Source: an uncultured Tenacibaculum sp. (GTDB lineage Bacteria > Bacteroidota > Bacteroidia > Flavobacteriales > Flavobacteriaceae). Taken from it: DNA of 64,000 nt. A program made the position numbers and the translations under genes. Positions 7,953 to 16,159 of the stretch are shown here, one piece after another. Position 1 is the first letter of the stretch. Each line of letters starts with the position of its first letter. The notes below the pieces were generated by a model. That model made no database searches. It was not told where the DNA came from and saw only the letters and a program-made list of their open reading frames with translations. The stretch lies in the NCBI GenBank assembly GCA_947492185.1, contig CANLMR010000001.1, positions 124,001 to 188,000 of the forward strand, given 5' to 3'.

Positions 7953-9032
7953 ATGAAAAGATTAGTCTTAATTTTACTATTACTCCTTCAAACATTGACT
8001 GTTTTTTCACAAAAAAAAGAATCCTTACAGATTTTTGAAAATACGAAAAATTGGAATAGAGAAATTATTCAATTTCCTATTGAATGGGCTCCGAAATTTA
8101 AATTGACTGGATTTGAAGAACTACTCTTTACACCTAACTGGAATAAACCTAAAAATCAAGAGTATTGGTCTTTAATAATTGGATGGAAAATTGATACAGA
8201 ACAATTAATTTCATTAACTCAAATAGAATCCAATTTTAAAGGATATTTTGATGGATTAATGAAGCCTAATCATTGGTCAAAAGAATTTCCGGAACCACAA
8301 GTTAGATTTCGTAAGCACAAAAATGATTTTGTGGGCACCATGACTTTTTTTGACGGATTTCATACTGGAAAAGTTATCACAGTGAATATTCGAGGAAATC
8401 AAAAATTTGAAAAACTACTCAAAAAATCTATCATTCAATTTCAAATCTCACCTCAAGAATTTGATCATCCAATTTGGAATAGTCTTAATGAAATTAAAGT
8501 TAAAGATACATACAAGTCCATTTTTAATCTTGATTCTTCATGGGGTAAAGAGATATTTCCTTTTCCAATTCGTTTTGCAAAAAACATCGATTATCAAGGT
8601 TTTGCCGAAGTAAGATTTCCTCCTAAAGGATGGAGAGATCCTAATCATGAAAACTTTTGGTCATACGTATATACTTGGAAAATTAATCTTAATAGAAAGG
8701 TTACAACTGAAGAACTAACTTCTGACCTTCAAAAATACTTTGATGGATTAAATAATATAGAGTACAATCAAGAATTAAATACCTATAAAGCTCATGCAAC
8801 TCTTAATAAAACTAAATCATTAGATAACATTGATTTTTATAAAGGTGAAATTAGAACTTACGATAGATTTGCAACTAATAAGGCATTAAATCTTAAAGTA
8901 AGAATCGAAAACACGTACTGTAAAGAGAAACAGCAAAACACAATACTTTTTAAGTTTTCACCAAAAAACTTCAACCACAAAACATGGAAATTGTTAAACG
9001 ACATTAATCTTATTGAGAATATCTGTAGATAA
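7953..9032 (+). CDS. Secreted protein with two tandem copies of an unnamed ~155-aa domain
   Basis: A 359-residue protein with signal peptide (MKRLVLILLLLLQTLTVFSQ). Its mature part is a tandem duplication: copy 1 about residues 33-185, copy 2 about 196-355. Matched landmarks: NREIIQFPIEWA / GKEIFPFPIRFA; GFEELLFTPNW / GFAEVRFPPKGW; EYWSLIIGWKI / NFWSYVYTWKI; YFDGLM / YFDGLN; PQEFDHPIWNSLNEI / PKNFNHKTWKLLNDI. I know no name for this domain. It lies 5 nt after the YceI gene and ends at a strong terminator, so it probably acts with YceI in the periplasm. Confidence 0.75.
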   Translation: MKRLVLILLLLLQTLTVFSQKKESLQIFENTKNWNREIIQFPIEWAPKFKLTGFEELLFTPNWNKPKNQEYWSLIIGWKIDTEQLISLTQIESNFKGYFDGLMKPNHWSKEFPEPQVRFRKHKNDFVGTMTFFDGFHTGKVITVNIRGNQKFEKLLKKSIIQFQISPQEFDHPIWNSLNEIKVKDTYKSIFNLDSSWGKEIFPFPIRFAKNIDYQGFAEVRFPPKGWRDPNHENFWSYVYTWKINLNRKVTTEELTSDLQKYFDGLNNIEYNQELNTYKAHATLNKTKSLDNIDFYKGEIRTYDRFATNKALNLKVRIENTYCKEKQQNTILFKFSPKNFNHKTWKLLNDINLIENICR

Positions 9033-9034
9033 AC

Positions 9035-9064
9035 AAAAAAGCCTCGGAAAATTCCGAGGCTTTT
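9035..9064. terminator. Bidirectional terminator
   Basis: Stem GCCTCGGA/TCCGAGGC (9041-9048 / 9053-9060) flanked by A6 and T4 tracts, between the convergent duplicated-domain gene and purM. Confidence 0.9.
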
Positions 9065-9082
9065 AAATTAAAATATTTTAAT

Positions 9083-10261
9083 CTAGTACTCGAAAGTACC
9101 ATATTCACTTTTTATAGTCAGCTTTTTACTTTCTGAAGTTTCTACTCTCCCAATAATTTTAGCATCAACATTAAACGACTTAGAAATAGTGATGATTTCT
9201 TCTGCTGCTTCTGGAGAGACATATAATTCCATTCTATGTCCACAATTAAATACTTGATACATTTCTTTCCAATCTGTTTTAGACTGTTCTTGGATCAATT
9301 TAAACAATGGTGGGATTTCGAACATGTTATCCTTAATTACATGCACATTATCTACAAAGTGTAAAATCTTAGTTTGCGCTCCTCCTGAACAGTGAACCAT
9401 TCCGTGTACTTTATCTGCATTAAATTTTGATAAAATCGCTTTAATTATTGGCGCATACGTTCTTGTAGGAGACAATACTAATTTTCCAGCATCTATTGGA
9501 GAGTTTTCAACTTTATCAGTTAATTTTACATTTCCTGAATACACCAATTCTGAAGGTACAGCGGCATCAAAACTTTCAGGATATTTATCAGCTAAATATT
9601 TATTAAATACATCATGACGAGCAGAAGTTAAACCGTTACTTCCCATTCCTCCATTATATTCTTTTTCGTATGTTGCTTGACCAAAAGATTCTAATCCCAC
9701 AATAACATCACCTGCTTTAATATTAGCATTATCAATTACATCAGTACGTTTCATTCTTGCAGTTACGGTAGAATCAACAATAATTGTTCTTACTAAATCT
9801 CCTACATCAGCGGTTTCTCCTCCAGTAGAATGAATAGTAACTCCAAATCCTTTTAACTCTTCAATTAATTCTTCGGTTCCGTTAATAATTGCAGAAATTA
9901 CCTCACCTGGAATTAAGTTTTTATTTCTTCCGATAGTTGAAGAAAGCATAATATTATCTGTTGCTCCTACACATAATAAATCATCTATATTCATTATTAA
10001 TGCATCTTGAGCTATTCCTTTCCAAACAGAAACATCACCAGTTTCTTTCCAATACATGTAGGCTAATGATGATTTTGTACCAGCACCATCAGCATGCATA
10101 ATTAAACAATGCTCATCATCATTTGTTAAGTAATCAGGAACAATTTTACAGAAGGCTTTTGGAAATAAACCTTTATCAATATTTTTAATTGCATTATGCA
10201 CATCTTCCTTAGATGCAGAAACACCTCTTTGTGCATATCGTTTAGAAACTTCTTGACTCAT
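9083..10261 (-). CDS. purM: Phosphoribosylformylglycinamidine cyclo-ligase (AIR synthase)
   Basis: ATP-dependent ring closure of FGAM to aminoimidazole ribonucleotide in purine synthesis. At 392 residues it is the slightly long form usual in Bacteroidetes (E. coli ~345). Visible: RYAQRGVSASKEDVH at the N-terminus, HADGAGTKSSLAYMYW, the DALIMNIDDLLCVGA nucleotide/metal segment, HSTGGETADVGDLVRT, and GMVHCSGGAQTKILHF in the C-terminal half. The ATG at 10261 is preceded by a TAAATTTG element on the minus strand. It lies downstream of GSIII in the same direction but with its own promoter. Confidence 0.95.
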   Translation of the reverse strand: MSQEVSKRYAQRGVSASKEDVHNAIKNIDKGLFPKAFCKIVPDYLTNDDEHCLIMHADGAGTKSSLAYMYWKETGDVSVWKGIAQDALIMNIDDLLCVGATDNIMLSSTIGRNKNLIPGEVISAIINGTEELIEELKGFGVTIHSTGGETADVGDLVRTIIVDSTVTARMKRTDVIDNANIKAGDVIVGLESFGQATYEKEYNGGMGSNGLTSARHDVFNKYLADKYPESFDAAVPSELVYSGNVKLTDKVENSPIDAGKLVLSPTRTYAPIIKAILSKFNADKVHGMVHCSGGAQTKILHFVDNVHVIKDNMFEIPPLFKLIQEQSKTDWKEMYQVFNCGHRMELYVSPEAAEEIITISKSFNVDAKIIGRVETSESKKLTIKSEYGTFEY

Positions 10262-10283
10262 TATATTGTGTTGTTGTTGAGTG

Positions 10284-10291
10284 CAAATTTA
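10284..10291 (-). promoter_or_regulatory. -7 promoter element (TAAATTTG) of purM
   Basis: Perfect TAnnTTTG match on the minus strand, 22 nt upstream of the purM ATG. No clear -33 element was seen. Confidence 0.45.
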
Positions 10292-10329
10292 GGATTTTGA
10301 GATGATATCTCGCTTTAAAACACATTCTT

Positions 10330-12513
10330 TTATCTCGTAAATAATAATTCTCTGTATTTCGTTAGAGGCCATAAATTATCATCAACTAGTAGCTCTAATT
10401 TATCTACATGATATCTTATATCCTCTAGGTATGGCTTTACCTTATTACAATAAGTGTCTGCATTCTTTTGTCCACTGAATTTATTTGCTTTTTTTCGCTC
10501 ATCTGTCATTTGCTCAATCTTAGAATTAATTTCAGCTATATGATTAGAAATACGTTTAATTAAATCAATTTGTTCAGATGCGTATTTATTAAATTCTTTT
10601 CCAAAAATCTCTTTTAATCCTTTTACATTTTCAATTAAAGTATTTTGATATTGAATAACAGTAGGAATCACATGATTTCTTGAAATATCTCCTAAAACTC
10701 TACTTTCAATTTGAATACGTTTTGCATATTCTTCAAGCTCTATTTCATGACGTGCTTCAACTTCAATCTTATTCATCACATCCATTTCTTCAAAAAGTTC
10801 AATACTTTTTTTTGAAATTTTTGCTTTTAATGCTTCTGGAGTTGTTTTGTTATTGCTTAATCCACGTTTTTTAGCTTCTTTCTCCCAAGCTTCGCCATAA
10901 CCATCTCCTTCAAATCGAATTTTCTTAGAAGCTTTTATGTATTCTCTTAATACATTAAAAACAGCTTCATCTTTCTTTAAGCCTTTAGTATCAATTAAAG
11001 TATCAACTTCCTTCTTAAAATCTTTTAACTGTTTTGCCATAATTGTGTTTAAAACAGTCATCGGTCCTGCACAATTTGACCATGAACCTACTGCTCTTAA
11101 TTCAAATTTATTACCTGTAAAAGCAAAAGGAGAAGTCCTGTTTCTATCAGTATTATCCAATAAGATCTCTGGAATTTTACCAACGATATTTAATTTTAAA
11201 TCAGTTTTTTCTTGAGGTGATAATTTTCCTTTAGTAACATTTTCCAATTCATCTAAAACTTCAGATAATTGTGAACCTATGAATACAGAAATAATTGCTG
11301 GTGGTGCTTCATTTGCTCCCAATCTATGATCGTTACTTGCACTTGCAATAGACGCTCTTATTAATTCTTCGTAATCATGAACAGCTTTAATTGTATTCAC
11401 AAAAAAAGTTAAGAATTGTAGATTTTTCATTGGAGTTTTTCCTGGGCTTAATAAATTAACTCCTGTATTTGTGCTTAAACTCCAATTATTATGCTTCCCT
11501 GAACCATTAATACCTTTGAATGGTTTTTCATGAAATAATACCTTAAAATTATGACGCTGTGATACTTTTTCCATTAAATCCATTAATAATGAATTATGAT
11601 CTACTGCTAAATTAGCTTCTTCAAAAATTGGTGCTACTTCAAACTGATTTGGAGCAACTTCATTATGCCTAGTTTTAACAGGAATTCCAAGCAACATACA
11701 TTCTTGTTCTAAATCACGCATAAAATTCATAATTCGAGTAGGAATAGAACCAAAATAATGATCATCTAATTGCTGACCTTTTGCTGATGAATGGCCAAGC
11801 AATGTTCTACCTGTCATCATGATATCCGGTCTTGATGCCGCTAATGCTTTATCTATTAAAAAATACTCTTGTTCCCAACCCAAAGTGGCAGAAACTTTAG
11901 AAACATTCTTATCAAAATATTTACAAACAGAAGTTGCTGATTCATCAATTGCTTGCAAAGCTCTTAAAAGTGGAGCTTTATTGTCTAATGCCTCACCAGT
12001 ATACGCAACAAAAACAGTAGGAATACATAAAGTAGTTTCATATATAAATGCAGTTGAAGTAGGATCCCAAGCAGTATAACCTCGAGCTTCAAATGTATTT
12101 CTTATTCCTCCATTAGGAAATGATGAAGCATCAGGTTCTTGCTGTACTAATTTTCCTCCATCAAAGAGTTCCATTGCTTCACCTCCATCGATAGTTTCAA
12201 AAAAAGCATCATGTTTTTCTGCAGTAGCTCCTGTTAATGGTTGAAACCAATGTGTATAATGAGTAGCTCCTTTAGATAAAGCCCAACTTTTCATACTCAC
12301 TGCAATTTGATCAGCTATACTTCTATCAATTTTATGTCCAAATTCAATTGCATCTTTTACACTTTTATATGCATCATTTGTCATATGTTGACGCATTGCT
12401 TTATCATTAAAAACGTTTTTTCCGAATAATTCAGAACGTTTCTTATGTTCCTCTATATGAACAACATTCCTATTTAAAGTTTCTTGAAGCGCATTAAATC
12501 TAATTGTAGCCAT
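10330..12513 (-). CDS. glnN: Glutamine synthetase type III
   Basis: ATP-dependent amination of glutamate to glutamine. At 727 residues it is the large GSIII form characteristic of Bacteroidetes and some cyanobacteria. Visible: N-terminal FNALQETLNRN and LFGKNVF, the GSIII-type HYTHWFQPLTGATAEKHDAF segment, GWEQEYFLID (metal-binding glutamates), RHNEVAPNQFEVAPIFEEAN, HEKPFKGINGSGKHNNWSL and the C-terminal helical extension. It is divergent from a type II enzyme; the 156-bp region between them carries a duplicated repeat and promoters for both. Likely nitrogen-regulated, as inferred from this arrangement. Confidence 0.96.
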   Translation of the reverse strand: MATIRFNALQETLNRNVVHIEEHKKRSELFGKNVFNDKAMRQHMTNDAYKSVKDAIEFGHKIDRSIADQIAVSMKSWALSKGATHYTHWFQPLTGATAEKHDAFFETIDGGEAMELFDGGKLVQQEPDASSFPNGGIRNTFEARGYTAWDPTSTAFIYETTLCIPTVFVAYTGEALDNKAPLLRALQAIDESATSVCKYFDKNVSKVSATLGWEQEYFLIDKALAASRPDIMMTGRTLLGHSSAKGQQLDDHYFGSIPTRIMNFMRDLEQECMLLGIPVKTRHNEVAPNQFEVAPIFEEANLAVDHNSLLMDLMEKVSQRHNFKVLFHEKPFKGINGSGKHNNWSLSTNTGVNLLSPGKTPMKNLQFLTFFVNTIKAVHDYEELIRASIASASNDHRLGANEAPPAIISVFIGSQLSEVLDELENVTKGKLSPQEKTDLKLNIVGKIPEILLDNTDRNRTSPFAFTGNKFELRAVGSWSNCAGPMTVLNTIMAKQLKDFKKEVDTLIDTKGLKKDEAVFNVLREYIKASKKIRFEGDGYGEAWEKEAKKRGLSNNKTTPEALKAKISKKSIELFEEMDVMNKIEVEARHEIELEEYAKRIQIESRVLGDISRNHVIPTVIQYQNTLIENVKGLKEIFGKEFNKYASEQIDLIKRISNHIAEINSKIEQMTDERKKANKFSGQKNADTYCNKVKPYLEDIRYHVDKLELLVDDNLWPLTKYRELLFTR

Positions 12514-12529
12514 TTTTAAAAATTTTAAG

Positions 12530-12537
12530 CAAAAATA
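12530..12537 (-). promoter_or_regulatory. -7 promoter element (TATTTTTG) of GSIII
   Basis: Perfect TAnnTTTG on the minus strand, 16 nt from the GSIII ATG. The position expected for its -33 element (about 12557-12561) falls within the first CCCTAAAAATT repeat. Confidence 0.5.
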
Positions 12538-12545
12538 ATATTAAT

Positions 12546-12619
12546 CCCTAAAAATTATAGGGGTAAAATTATTTTTTTATTAAAAATCACACTTTTAACC
12601 CTAAAAATTTGGGGGTAAA
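12546..12619. repeat. Twin repeats between GSIII and GSII, candidate operators
   Basis: Copy 1 at 12546-12568 and copy 2 at 12599-12619 share CCCTAAAAATT, then GGGG(G)TAAA. Each copy is roughly palindromic (CCC...GGG). Start-to-start distance is 53 bp, close to five DNA turns. Copy 1 overlies the -33 region of GSIII and copy 2 the -33 region of GSII. Confidence 0.6.
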
Positions 12620-12639
12620 TGAAAAAATACACATTTTTG
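12608..12639 (+). promoter_or_regulatory. Probable GSII promoter TTTG-N20-CATTTTTG
   Basis: TTTG at 12608-12611 (inside the second repeat) and CATTTTTG at 12632-12639, one base off TAnnTTTG, at ideal spacing. The expected start of transcription is about 25 nt before the ATG at 12670, which excludes the earlier in-frame ATG at 12619. Confidence 0.5.
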
Positions 12640-12669
12640 CACTATAAACTAATTAACGATAAAAAAATC

Positions 12670-13680
12670 ATGGCTAAGTCAAAATTAGAGTACATTTGGT
12701 TAGATGGATATTATCCAACACAAAACATGCGTAGTAAAACTAAGGTTGTAGAAGACTTTAATGGTAAATTAGAAGAGTGCCCTATTTGGTCTTTTGATGG
12801 ATCTTCAACAAAACAAGCTGAAGGTGGAGATTCTGATTGTTTATTAAAACCTGTTGCTATTTATCCAGATCCAGCTCGTGATAATGGATTCTTAGTAATG
12901 ACTGAAGTTTTAAATGCAGATGGAACTGCTCACGAATCTAACGCAAGAGCTGGTATTGATGATGATGATAACGATTTCTGGTTTGGATTTGAGCAAGAGT
13001 ACTTCATTATGGACACTCACACTCAACTACCTCTAGGGTTTCCTATCGGTGGTTATCCTGGACCTCAAGGAATGTACTATTGTTCTGTAGGTGGTAAAAA
13101 CACTCACGGTCGTGATTTCGTTGAAGAGCATGCTGATTTATGTATCGCAGCTGGTTTAAATTTTGAAGGAATTAACCAAGAGGTTGCTTCTGGGCAATGG
13201 GAATTCCAACTATTCGCTAAAGGTGCGAAAAAAGCTGGTGATGAAATATGGGTAGCGCGTTATTTATTAGACAGATTAACTGAAAAGTATGGATTCTATA
13301 TTGAATACCACCCAAAACCAGTAAAAGGAGATTGGAATGGATCTGGTATGCACGCTAATTTCTCAAATACTTTATTAAGAACTTGCGGAAGCCAAGAAAC
13401 TTATGAAAAAGTGTGTGAGGCATTTAGACCAGTAACTAAAGAACATATTGCTGTTTATGGAGAATATAACGATCAACGTTTAACAGGTTTACACGAAACT
13501 GCATCTATTAACGATTTTAGTTATGGTGTTTCAGATAGAGGAGCTTCAATTAGAATTCCAATTATCACAGTTGAGAAAGGTTGGAAAGGATGGTTAGAAG
13601 ATCGTCGTCCAGCTTCAAATGCTGATCCATACAAAGTTGCAGGAAGAATTGTTCAAACAGTAAAAAATGCAAAAATTTAA
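12670..13680 (+). CDS. Glutamine synthetase type II (eukaryotic-type, beta-grasp)
   Basis: A 336-residue glutamine synthetase of the GSII class, the short form found in eukaryotes and some bacteria. Visible: YIWLDGYYPTQNMRSKTK, SFDGSSTKQAEGGDSD, FGFEQEYFIMD (metal ligands), GPQGMYYCSVGG, INQEVASGQWEFQL, GDWNGSGMHANFS, and RGASIRIP near the C-terminus. The start is taken at ATG 12670 (MAKSKLEY); an ATG 17 codons earlier lies upstream of the expected transcription start. It is divergent from the type III enzyme. Carrying both classes suggests different expression or kinetic regimes for ammonium assimilation. Confidence 0.95.
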   Translation: MAKSKLEYIWLDGYYPTQNMRSKTKVVEDFNGKLEECPIWSFDGSSTKQAEGGDSDCLLKPVAIYPDPARDNGFLVMTEVLNADGTAHESNARAGIDDDDNDFWFGFEQEYFIMDTHTQLPLGFPIGGYPGPQGMYYCSVGGKNTHGRDFVEEHADLCIAAGLNFEGINQEVASGQWEFQLFAKGAKKAGDEIWVARYLLDRLTEKYGFYIEYHPKPVKGDWNGSGMHANFSNTLLRTCGSQETYEKVCEAFRPVTKEHIAVYGEYNDQRLTGLHETASINDFSYGVSDRGASIRIPIITVEKGWKGWLEDRRPASNADPYKVAGRIVQTVKNAKI

Positions 13681-13717
13681 ATCTTAGGATTTATTTAATT
13701 TAAACATTGTTTTATAT

Positions 13718-13744
13718 AAGCTCGCTTTTAGCGAGCTTTTTTTA
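13718..13744. terminator. Bidirectional terminator, GSII / antiporter
   Basis: Stem AAGCTCGCT/AGCGAGCTT with a TTT loop, followed by a T-run; overlaps the stop codon of the convergent antiporter gene. Confidence 0.9.
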
Positions 13745-14689
13745 TGCAAACGACACTAGATAGATAAAAGTTACATACCCTAAAAATAAGATCAATCCTT
13801 TGAATCTATTTAAGATAAATCGTTTTGGTATAAAAACTAAAGGTAAAATCACAAAAGCAAATCCTAACATCCAGAAAATATCACGTGATAAAATTTGCGG
13901 CTCTGTAACATGAATATCCTTAATTAAAGAAGTTAAACCTAAAACAGAGGCTATATTAAAAATATTAGAACCTATTAAATTTCCTAAAGAAATTGCTTTT
14001 TCTCCTTTTATTGCAGCAATTACAGAAGCAGCTAACTCTGGTACACTTGTTCCAATTGCTATCATTGTTATAGATATTACTCCCTCACTAACTCCAACAC
14101 TCTTAGCTAATGTTTTCGCTCCATCAACTAAAAACTCCGAACCAAAATATAACGCAACTCCTCCAATAAATAACCAACCAATTATTTTTCCATACCCTAC
14201 CGTAGCAAGCTTATCGTCAACTTCATCATTTTCATCTTCACTATCTTCTTTCGCAGATTTAATAAGTACCACTAAAAAAACAATCAACCCTAAAAACAAC
14301 GTTAACCCTTCTGTTCTACTTAATAATTCATCGTTATTTAAAAAATAATAAAGTAACAATGAAAAAACCATCATTACAGGCCAATTCAATTTATAAAAAT
14401 CTTTGCTTACAGCAATAGGACCAATTATAGCAGTGATTCCTAATACCAAACCGATATTGGCAATATTAGAACCTATTACATTATTAATAGCTATTGCAGG
14501 TGAACCATCCATGGCTGCTTGTAAACTAACTAATAATTCTGGAGCAGATGTAGCAAAAGAAACAACAGTCATTCCAATTACCATTTTAGAAATATTCAAT
14601 TTAAAAGAAAGACCAACTGATGATCTAACTAAAAACTCCCCACCTAACACCAATAATAATAATCCTAAAATAATATAAGTAATACTCAT
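13742..14689 (-). CDS. Calcium/sodium antiporter, CaCA family (YrbG-like)
   Basis: A 315-residue inner-membrane cation exchanger with about ten helices in two inverted halves. Each half carries the alpha-repeat: SFATSAPELLVSLQAA with GSNIANIGLVLGITAI in the first, and AIGTSVPELAASVIAAIKG with GSNIFNIASVLGLTSLI in the second. The conserved glutamates of the PEL motifs are the cation ligands in the family. An acidic loop (KEDSEDENDEVDDK, about residues 145-160) separates the halves. It swaps Ca2+ for Na+ or H+; ion preference cannot be read here. Monocistronic and convergent with GSII. Confidence 0.93.
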   Translation of the reverse strand: MSITYIILGLLLLVLGGEFLVRSSVGLSFKLNISKMVIGMTVVSFATSAPELLVSLQAAMDGSPAIAINNVIGSNIANIGLVLGITAIIGPIAVSKDFYKLNWPVMMVFSLLLYYFLNNDELLSRTEGLTLFLGLIVFLVVLIKSAKEDSEDENDEVDDKLATVGYGKIIGWLFIGGVALYFGSEFLVDGAKTLAKSVGVSEGVISITMIAIGTSVPELAASVIAAIKGEKAISLGNLIGSNIFNIASVLGLTSLIKDIHVTEPQILSRDIFWMLGFAFVILPLVFIPKRFILNRFKGLILFLGYVTFIYLVSFA

Positions 14690-15251
14690 GAATTAATTTT
14701 TTACGAATATAGGAATATTATGTCTGCAACAAATCATGATTTTTTTAACAAAAAACATCAAAAAATTCACTTTCTTTTTAAGAATAATTTTGTGTCAATT
14801 TCTTTATGAATAAAATCAAAATGTTAAAAATAGGCTCACTAAAACATGAATTTTCCTTTGCTTTAGAAAAACACAAAAAGCAACCCCTTTATTTCATTAC
14901 AATATTATAACATAACTAAAACTTAAGGTTGATTTTTAAAACATAAAACAAGAGTTATGTGTTTCATATTAAAACTATATGTGTTTTTTTGGCTTCATAT
15001 GTAAATTCAATTTGATTAAATCGTTTCAAAAAGTTTGGAAGTACAATTTCATTCCTCATATATTGGATAAACAATTTCGAAATTGAACTAATTACTAACA
15101 TTAAAAACAACTATTAAAATGATCGTATTTCTATTAAAACTAACTGTTGCTCTAACTGAATTTTTATCCAGTTTAATTCAAACATTATTTTAATATCAAC
15201 TTTAAAAAAACTAACTATATATGCTAACATTTTTCGAAATTATATTAACAA
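14690..15251. other. Degenerate intergenic region with no supported gene
   Basis: 560 bp of very AT-rich sequence. Only tiny frames occur: a 34-codon frame at 14806-14910 (+) and a 24-codon hydrophobic frame at 15119-15193 (+). Neither has a recognisable promoter or family. A short hairpin ACATAA/TTATGT lies about 14940-14960. The stretch leads directly into a dead gene and is probably decaying DNA. Confidence 0.5.
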
Positions 15252-15638
15252 GATGAAAGAGAGTTTTAACGTGAACAAAAAGAAAAAGCTCAAATACAAC
15301 AAACAATAGCTGCTGAAACTGAAGCTAAAGTTGCTGAATTCAACCTAACAAAGGAAAAGAAACAATATGAAGTTGAACAATATAAAGCAAAAAGTAAAAA
15401 ATTAGCTACAGAGGCGCAGGCATATGAAAATCAAAAATTAGTAAGCGCAGGACTTACAACACAAGAAAAAGCAGAATGGGAATTTAAAACCGCAGTGGGA
15501 GTTGCTAAAGAGTTAAAGGATTTAAAACTTCCAACAACATATATTGAAGGAAGTGCAGGAAACAAAAACGACGGGAATTTGCTACAATCTTTAATTGGTA
15601 CAGAATTAACCAAGAAAATGATTGAAAAGAAAAAGTAA
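15252..15638 (+). pseudogene. Remnant of an SPFH/prohibitin-like (band 7) protein, C-terminal part only
   Basis: From 15252 the frame reads DEREF, stop (TAA at 15267-15269), then REQKEKAQIQQTIAAE and on through QYEVEQYKAKSKKLATEAQA, LVSAGLTTQEKAEWEFKT and GVAKELKDLKLPTTYIEG to a stop at 15636. This Ala/Glu/Lys-rich coiled coil followed by 'AGLTTQEKAEWE' and 'LPTTYIEG' matches the C-terminus of SPFH-domain proteins of Bacteroidetes. No in-frame start exists before the homology, upstream frames are closed, and the N-terminal SPFH domain is absent. A GC-rich hairpin follows, perhaps its old terminator. A truncated, non-functional copy is the simplest reading. Confidence 0.75.
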
Positions 15639-15651
15639 AAAAGAAACAATA

Positions 15652-15678
15652 AAGTGGTGAGCTGCTATCTCGCCACTT
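15652..15678 (+). terminator. Hairpin after the SPFH remnant
   Basis: Stem AAGTGGTGAG/CTCGCCACTT (one G-T wobble) with loop CTGCTAT, 13 nt after the remnant's stop codon. The following sequence CTCCTTAATTTT is a poor T-run, so termination would be weak. Confidence 0.45.
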
Positions 15679-15693
15679 CTCCTTAATTTTCAT

Positions 15694-15701
15694 TATATTT
15701 G
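15694..15701 (+). promoter_or_regulatory. -7 promoter element (TATATTTG)
   Basis: Perfect TAnnTTTG match ending 16 nt before the small gene at 15718; supports that gene being real. Confidence 0.5.
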
Positions 15702-15717
15702 ATTATACCATTTTATA

Positions 15718-15870
15718 ATGAAGAAATTTGCATTTAAGGCTTTGGCCAAGATCAACAGAACTGTTTTACCATCATTTACAAAAAAACAGTTAGATATTTC
15801 TAAAGCCTCTAAATTTCAATTAGCTATAATTGGATGGAGAGCTTTTGTAACGATGAATTCTTTAGATTAA
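15718..15870 (+). CDS. Small basic protein, 50 aa, conserved-looking
   Basis: A 50-codon frame, MKKFAFKALAKINRTVLPSF at its start, then KKQLDISKASKFQLAIIGW and a C-terminal TMNSLD. It is strongly basic, with an amphipathic C-terminal half; no signal peptide or full membrane helix. I recall similar ~50-residue proteins in Flavobacteriaceae (sometimes mislabelled SsrA-binding protein), but no function. A perfect TATATTTG promoter element 16 nt upstream and a DUF2007 gene 17 nt downstream support a real two-gene unit. Too short for automated calling in many pipelines. Confidence 0.65.
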   Translation: MKKFAFKALAKINRTVLPSFTKKQLDISKASKFQLAIIGWRAFVTMNSLD

Positions 15871-15887
15871 TTAAAATTTAATGTATT

Positions 15888-16115
15888 ATGAGTGAGTATA
15901 TCAAATTATTTTCTGGAACATCTATTTTAGTAAATAGATTAGCATATATTTTAGATGAAACTGGTATTGCTTCTATTATAAAAGATAATAAAGAATCGGG
16001 TAGATTAGCTGGTTTTGGAACATTAGGTCAATCGGTGGATTTATTAATTAATGAATCTGATTATGAAAAAGCTAAAGACTCTTTAGAGTTTTTTCATAAA
16101 GAAATTTCTAAATAG
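15888..16115 (+). CDS. DUF2007 domain protein
   Basis: A 75-residue protein with the DUF2007 pattern of small putative signalling proteins: LFSGTSILVNRLAYILDETG, then SIIKDNKESGRLAGFG and VDLLINESDYEKAKDSLEFF. The alternating beta-alpha-beta layout resembles the ACT/PII-like small ligand-binding fold suggested for this family. It follows the 50-aa gene by 17 nt and precedes the tRNA gene, which has its own promoter. Function unknown. Confidence 0.8.
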   Translation: MSEYIKLFSGTSILVNRLAYILDETGIASIIKDNKESGRLAGFGTLGQSVDLLINESDYEKAKDSLEFFHKEISK

Positions 16116-16138
16116 TTTTACAGTTAATAAAAATCATT

Positions 16139-16146
16139 TATATTTG
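16139..16146 (+). promoter_or_regulatory. -7 promoter element (TATATTTG) of tRNA-Arg
   Basis: Perfect TAnnTTTG ending 13 nt before the mature tRNA 5' end; a TTTT at 16116-16119 is at -33 spacing (19 nt). Confidence 0.6.
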
Positions 16147-16159
16147 CATCCGCAAAAAC

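Noticed and set aside
12619..12669. 17-residue extension of GSII from ATG 12619
   Set aside because: It lies upstream of the likely transcription start and overlaps the second operator-like repeat; MAKSKLEY at 12670 matches the family.
14806..14910. 34-codon plus-strand frame after the antiporter
   Set aside because: No promoter, family or partner; expected by chance in AT-rich intergenic DNA.
15431..15693. Minus-strand frames of 62-72 codons opposite the SPFH remnant
   Set aside because: They mirror the plus-strand coiled-coil sequence; the plus-strand translation has clear family resemblance and the minus ones have none.
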